From contig DFHP01000005.1 of NCBI GenBank assembly GCA_002371335.1, forward strand, positions 3,579 to 18,376: 14,798 bases of DNA, given 5' to 3'. The notes beneath the pieces are model-generated. The model did not search any database, had not been told where the DNA came from, and saw nothing but the letters and a program-made list of their open reading frames with translations. This stretch comes from Eubacterium sp. UBA3720. Lineage in GTDB: Bacteria; Bacillota; Clostridia; Lachnospirales; Lachnospiraceae. The position numbers were made by a program, and so were the translations under genes. This document shows, one piece after another, positions 6,726-13,422 of this stretch (position 1 is the stretch's first letter; each line of letters begins with the position of its first letter).

Positions 6726-6742
6726 TATTAATGATATAACTG

Positions 6743-6770
6743 TTGACAACTCCTGTGGAAATGCTATTAT
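6743..6770 (+). promoter_or_regulatory. folT-folC promoter
   Basis: Perfect -35 TTGACA (6743-6748), a 16-base spacer and -10 TATTAT (6765-6770). Transcription would start near 6777, giving a leader of about 300 bases that includes the complete THF riboswitch. Small hairpins at 6824-6843 (GGAAAA/TTTTCC) and 6860-6873 (GGATC/GATCC) lie between the start and the aptamer. Confidence 0.65.
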
Positions 6771-6883
6771 AAGTTCGGACACAGAATTCATTTCTGACGG
6801 ATTTTCTGCAGTTGTTTTATTGTGGAAAACAGATCACTTTTCCGAGTGAACGGAGGAATGGATCATGTGATCCCACTACAAAC

Positions 6884-7014
6884 GCAGAGTAGGTTACGGA
6901 GCGTTAAGTGCCGGGTGAACAGGGAGTTGTCATCCGGACGAAAAGATCTGATGAAAGATTCTCTGAAGAGTATTTCTCAATCAGTCTTGCGGTTCCGCGA
7001 TCGCATCCCGCTGC
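6884..7014 (+). ncRNA. Tetrahydrofolate (THF) riboswitch aptamer
   Basis: Conserved THF aptamer segments appear in order: GCAG-AGTAG at the 5' end, GCGTTAAGTG (6901-6910), GGTGA (6914-6918), the purine-rich loop with AGGGAGTTG (6920-6929), CCGGACGAA (6934-6942) and GCATCCCGCTGC (7003-7014). P1 is GCAG/CTGC (6884-6887 with 7011-7014). P2 pairs GGTTACGGA (6892-6900) with TCCGCGATC. The arm CCGGGTGA/TCATCCGG closes the conserved loop. One arm (about 6943-6988) is much longer than in the reference aptamers I know, with AAGA/TCTT, CTGAT/ATCAG and CTC/GAG stems. Position directly before folT-folC agrees with the class. It probably represses folate uptake when reduced folate is plentiful. Confidence 0.88.
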
Positions 7015-7069
7015 TACATAATGAGAAAGAAAGATGCCTCTTATGTAGTCTCCGGAACTCACAAAGGAG
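7014..7069 (+). promoter_or_regulatory. Riboswitch expression platform
   Basis: CTACATAA (7014-7021) can pair with TTATGTAG (7041-7048), extended by GAG/CTC. It shares base 7014 with the 3' strand of P1, so the stems compete at the junction. CTCC (7050-7053) can pair with GGAG (7066-7069) of the folT ribosome site. There is no hairpin with a U tract, so control of translation initiation is more likely than termination. This is a manual fold. Confidence 0.55.
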
Positions 7070-7077
7070 GTTTTTTT

Positions 7078-7605
7078 ATGCAGAAATTTAAAAACGTAAA
7101 AACTCTCACCACCGTATCCATGCTTCTGGCTGTGGCCGTAGTTTTGGGCTTTTTTAAGATTCCCATAACAGAGCTGATCGAACTTCGGTTTCAGTTTCTT
7201 CCGATTACTGTCGGTTCGATGCTGTACGGTCCCATTGTCGGCGGCGTCCTCGGCGGACTGACCGATATCCTTGCATATCTGGTAAAGCCAACAGGAGTAT
7301 TTTTTCCCGGCTTCACCTTCAGTTCGATCCTCGCCGGTGTTATCTACGGCTTCTTCTTCCATAAAAAGAAGATCTCTCTGCCGCGCGTTATCGCCGGCGT
7401 ATTCGTCGAGACAGTCATCTGCAGCATCCTGCTCAACAGTCTTTTTCTGTCGATCCTTTACGGAACACCTTTCTGGACCGTTATTGTTTCCAGACTTCTG
7501 AAGACCGTTATCATGTTCCCGATTAACGTTGCCCTGCTCTACGCGATCCTGAGACCGGCCGGGGTATTACTTCCAAAAATATCCGGTATAGACATGGCCG
7601 GATGA
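7078..7605 (+). CDS. folT: ECF transporter S component, folate-specific (FolT)
   Basis: 175-residue integral membrane substrate-binding subunit of an energy-coupling factor importer. It must join a shared EcfT and the EcfA ATPases, which are not encoded here. Helical segments cover most of the chain: TLTTVSMLLAVAVVLGFF, then FLPITVGSMLYGPIVGGVLGGLTDILAYLV, the FPGFTFSSILAGVIYGFFF stretch typical of FolT-type S components, and two C-terminal helices. The start ATG at 7078 follows AAAGGAGG at ideal spacing; upstream in-frame ATGs lie inside the riboswitch platform and are rejected. Folate specificity follows from family likeness plus the THF riboswitch upstream and folC 15 bases downstream. Confidence 0.92.
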   Translation: MQKFKNVKTLTTVSMLLAVAVVLGFFKIPITELIELRFQFLPITVGSMLYGPIVGGVLGGLTDILAYLVKPTGVFFPGFTFSSILAGVIYGFFFHKKKISLPRVIAGVFVETVICSILLNSLFLSILYGTPFWTVIVSRLLKTVIMFPINVALLYAILRPAGVLLPKISGIDMAG

Positions 7606-7620
7606 TCAGAGGTTTTTTTC

Positions 7621-8934
7621 ATGAAATATGATGATGCTTTACGTTTTATCCGAAAAACCGGCTTCATGGGATCGGTTCTTGGCCTTGAACGAGTAAAATG
7701 TCTGCTCCGCTATCTCGGCGATCCTCAGGAAAAGCTTCACTTTGTACATATCACGGGGACGAACGGAAAGGGTTCCGTCTCCGCATACCTCGGCAGCATT
7801 CTTACATCTTCGGGTCTGAAGACCGGCCGTTTTAACTCTCCTTATATTCAGCGCTTCTCAGAACAGATCCGCATTGACAACGATGAGATCTCCAAAGATG
7901 GCCTTTGCGGCGCTGTGGAGATAGTTAAGTCTGCCTATGACCGCATGCTCCTTGACGGCCATGAATCAACCACCGAATTTGAAACTCTGTTTGCCGCTGC
8001 GCTTGTGTATTTTCTGTCCGAACAGTGTGATATTGTTATCCTTGAGGTAGGGATGGGCGGGAAAGGGGACGCCACAAACGTCATACCTTCCCCCGAAGCC
8101 GCTGTTATTACAAACATTTCCATGGATCACGCAGCTTTTCTTGGCAGCGATCTTCCTTCTATCGCCGCCGTAAAATCCGGCATTATCAAGCCCGGCTGTG
8201 ATGTAGTCTGCGCCGGTCAGCCGGATGAGGTCATGGGAGTCATAAGACTGGCCTGCGAAAGATCTCACGCCCCTCTCCATGTCGTGAAAGATGAAGATAT
8301 CCGGCTGCTCTCATGCTCGCTGGACGGACAGGATTTCACAATCCCTTTTATAGCTGCTGACACAGCTCCGGGCAGTGCTCTTTCTCTTCATACCTCTCTT
8401 GCGGGAACCTATCAGCCAAAGAACGCCGCGCTGGCGGTCCTGGCTGCGCTGGTTTTAAAAAAACGTGGCTTTAAAAACATTACTGTTCAGAGTATCGCCA
8501 ACGGCGTTTCCATGGCGCGGTGGCCGGGCCGTTTTGAAGTGCTCCGCAAAGCTCCTGCCTTTGTCATCGACGGGGCACATAATCCGGATGGTATCCGTGC
8601 GCTGTCCGAAAGTCTCAAGCAGTATTTTCCGGGAAAGAAGCTGATCATGATCATCGGCGTTCTGGCGGATAAAGACTATCGTGCGATGCTTACACAGATC
8701 CTTCCCTTTGCCGGAAAATTTCACACGGTGACCGTGCCTAATCCCCGGTCACTTCCGGGCGAAGAGCTTGCGGCTGTTCTGAATTCCATGGGCGCCGACG
8801 CCGTATTCCACGACTCAATCGCGGACGCCGTCAAAGCAGCCCTTGGGGAGGCCGGCAAAGAAGATGTCATACTCGCTTTCGGATCGCTGTATTATATCGG
8901 ATACGTGAGAAGTTACGTGCTGCGTGATATATAA
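7621..8934 (+). CDS. folC: Bifunctional folylpolyglutamate synthase/dihydrofolate synthase
   Basis: 437-residue Mur-ligase-family enzyme that adds glutamate to dihydropteroate and/or reduced folates using ATP; polyglutamylation keeps imported folate inside the cell. The ATP P-loop is TGTNGKGSVSAYL (K50). NSPYIQRFSEQIRID is the folate-binding segment, EVGMGGKGDATNV the second nucleotide/Mg loop (many FolC proteins read GGRLDATN here), ITNISMDH the third, and AAVKSGIIKPG carries the conserved lysine region. DGAHNPDGIRAL begins the C-terminal glutamate-binding domain. Full length for the family. AGAGG precedes the ATG, and the gene lies 15 bases after folT under the same riboswitch, giving a folate import-and-trap operon. 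Confidence 0.95.
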   Translation: MKYDDALRFIRKTGFMGSVLGLERVKCLLRYLGDPQEKLHFVHITGTNGKGSVSAYLGSILTSSGLKTGRFNSPYIQRFSEQIRIDNDEISKDGLCGAVEIVKSAYDRMLLDGHESTTEFETLFAAALVYFLSEQCDIVILEVGMGGKGDATNVIPSPEAAVITNISMDHAAFLGSDLPSIAAVKSGIIKPGCDVVCAGQPDEVMGVIRLACERSHAPLHVVKDEDIRLLSCSLDGQDFTIPFIAADTAPGSALSLHTSLAGTYQPKNAALAVLAALVLKKRGFKNITVQSIANGVSMARWPGRFEVLRKAPAFVIDGAHNPDGIRALSESLKQYFPGKKLIMIIGVLADKDYRAMLTQILPFAGKFHTVTVPNPRSLPGEELAAVLNSMGADAVFHDSIADAVKAALGEAGKEDVILAFGSLYYIGYVRSYVLRDI

Positions 8935-8944
8935 ATTTTCCTTA

Positions 8945-8974
8945 TTGACTTTTTTCTTCTTTTTTTGTTAGAAT
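8945..8974 (+). promoter_or_regulatory. Promoter upstream of the MATE gene or of a short RNA
   Basis: -35 TTGACT (8945-8950), an 18-base T-rich spacer and -10 TAGAAT (8969-8974). Transcription would start near 8981, only about 15 bases before the terminator hairpin at 8996. It is the best promoter between folC and the MATE gene. Confidence 0.5.
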
Positions 8975-8995
8975 ACATTCGATTGAGCTGCAGTA

Positions 8996-9035
8996 AGAGC
9001 GTAAGTCCGGATCAGGACCTGCGCTCTTTTTTTTT
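8996..9035 (+). terminator. Strong intrinsic terminator between folC and the MATE gene
   Basis: AGAGCG-taa-GTCC (8996-9008) pairs with GGAC-ctg-CGCTCT (9015-9027) around a GGATCA loop, followed by an unbroken run of nine Ts (9027-9035). It ends folC transcripts. Because a promoter lies just upstream at 8945-8974, it could also act as an attenuator or as the 3' end of a very short RNA. Confidence 0.9.
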
Positions 9036-9066
9036 GGCGTTAAAGTCGAAATATGCAGTATTTGAA

Positions 9067-9157
9067 CAGACAAACATATCAGTCTGACGTAAAGAAAGAG
9101 GCATGCCCTGAACTTTGGGCCGCGCAGGATAAGAATGTCCGGAGGCTTCTTTGTCTG
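9067..9157 (+). ncRNA. Foldable leader of the MATE gene, candidate cis-regulatory RNA
   Basis: An outer stem AAAGAGGC (9095-9102) with GCTTCTTT (9145-9152), 8 bp with one G-U pair, encloses two hairpins: GCCC/GGGC (9105-9108 with 9117-9120) and GGATA/TGTCC (9127-9131 with 9136-9140). This gives a compact three-way junction. CAGACAAA (9067-9074) is complementary to TTTGTCTG (9150-9157), either extending the junction or competing with its outer stem; CAGAC can also pair locally with GTCTG (9082-9086). No known motif recognised. Confidence 0.35.
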
Positions 9158-9187
9158 AATCTTTCTATCTGATTTAAGGAGGTATCT

Positions 9188-10570
9188 ATGTCTACACAAC
9201 CAAAATCTAACCGGATGGGCACCGAACCGGTCAATAAACTTATGCTTTCAATGGGCGTGCCGATGATCCTGTCCATGATGATGCAGGCGCTTTACAATAT
9301 CGTTGACAGCGCTTTTGTTTCAAACATGAAAGATATCGGTGAGGCTGCCCTGAATGCACTCACACTGGCGTTTCCCGTCCAGATGCTGATGGTAGCCATC
9401 AGCGTCGGTACCGGCGTCGGTACGAACGCTCTTATGTCCAAATGTCTTGGCCGGAAAGATCCCGAAAGAGCGAGCCGCGTTGCAGGAAACGCGGAATTTC
9501 TCGGAATTCTGATCATGAGTGCATTTATGCTTTTCGGAATCTTCCTTGTCCCGGCTTACGTCAGGTCTCAGTCGGAAAATCCCGAGATCATTTCCATGGC
9601 GGTCAGCTATCTGCGCATATGCTGTATCATCTCCGCAGGTATCGTTTTCTTTACGATTATGGAAAAAACACTGCAGGCGACCGGGCTCAGCACATACTCT
9701 ACTATAGCTCAGGTCAGCGGGGCGCTGACAAATATCATCTTGGATCCGATCCTGATCTATGGTCTTCTGGGTTTCCCGGAGTTGAAAGTAATAGGCGCCG
9801 CCCTGGCTACCGTCATCGGACAGATTGTATCATTTGTTCTGGCACTTGCTTTCCATCTTACAAAAAACACGGAGATAAAGAACGGCATTTCATATATGAA
9901 ACCGGACAAAAACCTGATCAGAGGCATTTATTCCATCGGTCTTCCCGCGATCATTGCCCAGGCACTGATGTCCATGATGACTTACGGACTGAACCTGATC
10001 CTCGTCCGCGTAGATGAAGCAGCGGTAACCGCTTATGGTCTTTATTATAAGATCCAGCAGTTTATACTTTTTGCCGCATTCGGGCTGAGAGACGCGATCA
10101 CTCCTATCGTATCTTTCAATCACGGAATGCAGGACCGGGGCCGTATCAAAGACGGCATTAAATACGGTCTTTTATACACCTGTGTCGTAATGCTGGCGGG
10201 AACGATCCTTCTGGAGGCGTTCGCAGGACCTTTATCGTCTGTTTTCGGACTTTCCGGCACGACGCAGGATCTTTGCACAGGATGTATGAGGATCATTTCC
10301 CTGAGTCTTGTATTTGCAGGCGCAAACGTGGCTTTCCAGGGAGTATTTCAGGCTCTCGACGCCGGCCCCGCGTCATTGGCCGTATCGATCTGCCGTCAGG
10401 CTCTGTTCGTGCTGCCTGTAGCATATGGGTTCTCTCTTGCTGCCAGAGCTGATATTTCCAGAACCTGGATGATCTGGCTTACATTCATCATTGCCGAGGG
10501 TGCTTCCCTTTTGATCTCTGTCCTTTTCATGAAAAGAATAAATAAAGACAAATTGGCAAAATTGGGGTAA
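9188..10570 (+). CDS. MATE-family multidrug/toxin efflux protein
   Basis: 460-residue polytopic membrane protein with about twelve helices in two related halves. MATE exporters expel cationic drugs and metabolites in exchange for Na+ or H+. Family traits: N-terminal GVPMILSMMMQALYNIVDSAF, then NALTLAFPVQMLMVAISVGTGVGTNALMSKCLG, the first-half GAALATVIGQ, and the second-half start GLPAIIAQALMSMMTYGLN. The arrangement resembles the MepA-like branch, but substrate and coupling ion cannot be read off. AAGGAGG stands at ideal spacing before the ATG. It has a long leader of its own (promoter 8945, terminator 8996, fold 9067-9157), which suggests regulated expression. The kinase-like gene follows after 59 bases without a terminator. 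Confidence 0.92.
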   Translation: MSTQPKSNRMGTEPVNKLMLSMGVPMILSMMMQALYNIVDSAFVSNMKDIGEAALNALTLAFPVQMLMVAISVGTGVGTNALMSKCLGRKDPERASRVAGNAEFLGILIMSAFMLFGIFLVPAYVRSQSENPEIISMAVSYLRICCIISAGIVFFTIMEKTLQATGLSTYSTIAQVSGALTNIILDPILIYGLLGFPELKVIGAALATVIGQIVSFVLALAFHLTKNTEIKNGISYMKPDKNLIRGIYSIGLPAIIAQALMSMMTYGLNLILVRVDEAAVTAYGLYYKIQQFILFAAFGLRDAITPIVSFNHGMQDRGRIKDGIKYGLLYTCVVMLAGTILLEAFAGPLSSVFGLSGTTQDLCTGCMRIISLSLVFAGANVAFQGVFQALDAGPASLAVSICRQALFVLPVAYGFSLAARADISRTWMIWLTFIIAEGASLLISVLFMKRINKDKLAKLG

Positions 10571-10629
10571 AATAAAAAAAAGAATGTATTATACGTCTCA
10601 TGCCGCAGCTGCGGCGGAAAGGAGTATTT

Positions 10630-11217
10630 ATGAGTAAAACTATCATTACGATCAGCCGCCAGCACGGCAGCGGAGGCCGGGCAATAGGTGAAGAAGTAGC
10701 CAGACGTCTCGGCTATGAATACTTAGACGAGGTCCTTATTACAGAGGCCGCAGAGAGAACAGGTCTTGCAAAAGACTATATCAAGCAGAAAAGCGAGTAT
10801 TCTCTTTCCACCAGTATATTTTCCTACGCATTTGTGAGCCGCGACCAGAGAGGCTATTCCATTGATGACATGCTGTTCAACGCGCAGAGAGACATCATCA
10901 ATGAGGCTGCGGACAAAGGCCCCTGTGTGATCGTAGGACGCAGCGCTGACTATATACTCAGAAACCGTCCGCACTGTCTGAATATTTTTGTTCATGCTTC
11001 CCATGATTTCAGGGCGGAACGCCTAATGAAGCTTTTTGATCTGTCCAGAGACGAAGCGCTGAAGGAAATGAAAACTTTTGATAAAAAACGCGCCATCAAT
11101 TATAAGTATGTGACTGACAGAAACTGGGGCGAGGCCAGAAATTACGGTATCTGCCTGAGCAGCAGTTTCCTGGGAATGGACAAGTGTATCGATCTTATCT
11201 GCGAAGCGGCGAAATAA
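10630..11217 (+). CDS. Cytidylate kinase-like family protein
   Basis: 195-residue cytosolic P-loop nucleotide kinase-like protein. The N-terminus TIITISRQHGSGGRAIGEEV has the SRQxGSGGR phosphate loop (residues 9-17) seen in the cytidylate kinase-like family (Pfam PF13189 type), followed by the helix ARRLGYEYLDEVLITEAA. PCVIVGRSADYILRN and LNIFVHASHDFRAERL are the later core strands, and DKKRAINYKYVTDRNWG resembles a lid arginine region. Members are distinct from housekeeping Cmk and their substrate is unclear. AAAGGAG precedes ATG 10630; an in-frame ATG at 10600 lies in a palindrome without a ribosome site. Probably co-transcribed with the MATE gene. Confidence 0.85.
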   Translation: MSKTIITISRQHGSGGRAIGEEVARRLGYEYLDEVLITEAAERTGLAKDYIKQKSEYSLSTSIFSYAFVSRDQRGYSIDDMLFNAQRDIINEAADKGPCVIVGRSADYILRNRPHCLNIFVHASHDFRAERLMKLFDLSRDEALKEMKTFDKKRAINYKYVTDRNWGEARNYGICLSSSFLGMDKCIDLICEAAK

Positions 11218-11262
11218 ATGATTGATTGTTTCACAGGAAACGAAAGTAATTCCAATGATATC

Positions 11263-11298
11263 AAAAAGTTCCGGACCGCAAGTCCGGAACTTTTTTTT
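11263..11298. terminator. Bidirectional intrinsic terminator
   Basis: A perfect 14-bp inverted repeat, AAAAAGTTCCGGAC (11263-11276) with its complement (11282-11295), around a CGCAA loop. Eight Ts follow the stem core on the plus strand and five on the minus strand. It serves both the kinase-like gene (plus) and argD (minus), whose stop codons lie 45 and 3 bases away. Confidence 0.95.
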
Positions 11299-11301
11299 CT
11301 G

Positions 11302-12516
11302 TCATTTTTTTTCTGATGCTGTCTGCGCAAGAGCCGCATCCAGCTTTTCTGCCATCTCATCGATGTGAGCTTTGGTGATCACAAGAGGCGGTACCAGACG
11401 AAGCACATCCGTTCCCGCGCTGATGATCAGCAGCCCGTTTTCTCTGGCCGTATTGATGATCTCTCCCGGCTTATACTCCGGTGCCACAATCAGCCCCTGC
11501 ATCAGACCTTTACCTCTGCGTCCCGTGATGAAGTCGTATTTTTGCGCAAGCTCATCAAGCTTCTTCTCCAGATAAGGCGTGATTTCATTGACATGTTCCA
11601 CGATCCCGTCCTCTTTATAGATATCCAGTACCGTACTGACAGCTCTTGCGGCAAGAGGATTTCCGCCGTACGTTGTTCCGTGATCTCCCGGAACCAGAGA
11701 ATTCTCCGCCGTCTTTTTATTCAGGACAAACGCACCCACGGGGATACCTGCGCCGATAGCTTTCGCGCACGTAACCACATCCGGAAGAATGCCGTAGTCC
11801 TGATATGCAAACATTGTACCCGTACGTCCCATACCGCACTGGATCTCGTCCAGGATCATCAGGATGTCATTTTCATCACAGAGCCTGCGCACTCCCTGTA
11901 TAAATTCCTTATCCGCCGGATAAATACCGCCTTCGCCCTGGACCGTCTCCAGGATTATGGCGCACGTCTTTTGCGTGATCTGTGATCTCACGCTGTCAAG
12001 ATCGTTAAAATCAGCAAATCTGATTCCCCCTATCAGCGGTCTGAAAGGTTCCTGATAGTGGTCGTTTCCTGTGACAGAAAGCGCACCGAGAGAACGTCCG
12101 TGGAATGAGTGCCTCATGGCAATGATCTCATGGTCCGTGGTTCCCTCCTTTAGCCATGCATATTTCCTGGCAACCTTGATCGCCCCCTCGATGGCCTCGG
12201 TGCCGCTGTTCGTAAAGAACACCTTGTCCAGGCCCGTCGCCTTGGCGAGCTTTTCGGAAGCAAGCGCCGTCGGCACATTATAATACAGATTTGAGGTGTG
12301 GATCACCTTGTCGATCTGATCTTTCAGCGCGTCAGCAAATTTTTTGTTGCTGTATCCCAGCGCATATACCGCGATGCCCGCGGCAAAATCCAGATATTTA
12401 TTTCCATCCGTGTCATAAAGATAAACATCCTCGCCTTTTTCGAGAACGACAGGATAACGATTATAGGTATGAAGCAAATACTTCTCTGACATTTCCTTGT
12501 ATTCATTTGTTGTCAT
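11302..12516 (-). CDS. argD: Acetylornithine aminotransferase
   Basis: 404-residue class III PLP aminotransferase converting N-acetylglutamate semialdehyde plus glutamate to N2-acetylornithine and 2-oxoglutarate. Seen: VFFTNSGTEAIEGAIKVAR (PLP phosphate site, SGTEA at 104-108), SFHGRSLGALS, ILETVQGEGG, DEIQCGMGRTG (223-233) with the PLP-ring aspartate D223, TCAKAIGAG with Schiff-base K252, and TTYGGNPLA. The open frame extends 42 codons upstream into argB, but that part is argB antiphase sequence. ATG 12516 has GAGGAG about ten bases upstream and gives the normal MTTNEYKEM start. It overlaps the argB end by 14 bases, implying translational coupling. Last gene of the arg operon. Confidence 0.95.
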   Translation of the reverse strand: MTTNEYKEMSEKYLLHTYNRYPVVLEKGEDVYLYDTDGNKYLDFAAGIAVYALGYSNKKFADALKDQIDKVIHTSNLYYNVPTALASEKLAKATGLDKVFFTNSGTEAIEGAIKVARKYAWLKEGTTDHEIIAMRHSFHGRSLGALSVTGNDHYQEPFRPLIGGIRFADFNDLDSVRSQITQKTCAIILETVQGEGGIYPADKEFIQGVRRLCDENDILMILDEIQCGMGRTGTMFAYQDYGILPDVVTCAKAIGAGIPVGAFVLNKKTAENSLVPGDHGTTYGGNPLAARAVSTVLDIYKEDGIVEHVNEITPYLEKKLDELAQKYDFITGRRGKGLMQGLIVAPEYKPGEIINTARENGLLIISAGTDVLRLVPPLVITKAHIDEMAEKLDAALAQTASEKK

Positions 12517-13399
12517 TATCAAACTTCTCCTCTTCGTCGCCGAGAATGGCCGTGCCGATTCCCTTATTCGTATATATCTCCAACAGCAGGCAATGTGGAA
12601 TACGGCCATCCAGAATATGAACCCTGGATACGCCGTTCTCAATCGCTGAAATGCAGTTCTGCAGTTTCGGTATCATTCCGCCCGCTACAATACCGTCCTC
12701 GATCAGCTTCTGAGCTTCGGAAACGCCGAGCTCTGATATCAGGGAAGAACTGTCGTTTATATCATAAAACACACCTTCAATATCACTGAGGAACGCCAGT
12801 TTTTCGGCGCTCATTGCCTCGGCGATCGCGCTTGCCGCATCATCCGCGTTAATATTATAGGAGTGGAAATGATCGTCGGCACCGATCGGGCAGACGATCG
12901 GCAGAAAATCATCTTTTAAGAGATCCTGCAGGATCTTTGGTTCTACTTTTACCACATTTCCTACAAATCCTATATCTTCCCCGTCTGACAGCTTTTTTTC
13001 ACACTGGAGCAGTCTTCCGTCCTTTCCGCTTATGCCGACTGCTTTAACTCCGAGGGACTGCACCATACTGACGAGCTCCTTGTTCACCTTATTCAGGACC
13101 ATCTCCGCCAGCTCCATCGTATCTTCGTCCGTCACCCGGAGTCCGTTGACAAATCTGGGTTTCATTCCTACCTTTCCTACCCAGCGTGAGATCTCCTTTC
13201 CGCCTCCGTGGACGATTATGGGTTTGAATCCGCAGAGCTTCAGCATTACCACGTCTTTAATGACATTGCGCTTCAGTTCCTCATCGATCATGGCGCTTCC
13301 GCCGTATTTCACCACAATGACTTTTCTGTTGAACCTTTGAATATACGGCAGTGCCTCGATCAGCACTTCCGCCTTTTCCAGATATTTCTGTTTAACCAT
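12503..13399 (-). CDS. argB: Acetylglutamate kinase
   Basis: 298-residue amino acid kinase that phosphorylates N-acetylglutamate with ATP, the committed arginine step. Motifs: VVKYGGSAM with K31, IIVHGGGKEIS (61-71), FVNGLRVTD and GIVAGGMIPKL. The N-terminal helix KAEVLIEALPYIQRF (about 9-23) before the first strand is the hallmark of arginine-sensitive hexameric enzymes, so feedback inhibition by arginine is likely (family knowledge, not shown here). ATG 13399 has GAGAGGT six bases upstream and gives a standard N-terminus. An in-frame GTG at 13426 overlaps the argC stop (GTGA) and could be used for coupled initiation, adding nine residues, but has no ribosome site as good. Confidence 0.95.
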   Translation of the reverse strand: MVKQKYLEKAEVLIEALPYIQRFNRKVIVVKYGGSAMIDEELKRNVIKDVVMLKLCGFKPIIVHGGGKEISRWVGKVGMKPRFVNGLRVTDEDTMELAEMVLNKVNKELVSMVQSLGVKAVGISGKDGRLLQCEKKLSDGEDIGFVGNVVKVEPKILQDLLKDDFLPIVCPIGADDHFHSYNINADDAASAIAEAMSAEKLAFLSDIEGVFYDINDSSSLISELGVSEAQKLIEDGIVAGGMIPKLQNCISAIENGVSRVHILDGRIPHCLLLEIYTNKGIGTAILGDEEEKFDNDNK

Positions 13400-13422
13400 G
13401 ACTGTACCTCTCTTCTGTCGGA

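Noticed and set aside
6822..7091. Open frame of 89 codons running through the whole folT leader, with an internal GGAGGA-ATG at 6851-6860
   Set aside because: It overlaps the entire THF riboswitch and its platform, has no protein-like composition, and the GGAGG is only one base from the ATG, too close to work.
9036..9187. Known guanidine riboswitch ahead of the MATE gene
   Set aside because: I could not find the conserved segments of the guanidine-I, II or III classes; guanidine-IV could not be judged from memory, so only an unassigned fold is reported.
9442..10017. Plus-strand frame of 191 codons inside the MATE gene
   Set aside because: A +1 frame shadow of a full-length MATE protein; rich in Arg, His and Ser with no membrane segments or motifs.
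11365..11985. Plus-strand frame of 206 codons
   Set aside because: It is antisense to argD, which has full family motifs; the composition is that of a reverse-complement shadow and there is no ribosome site.
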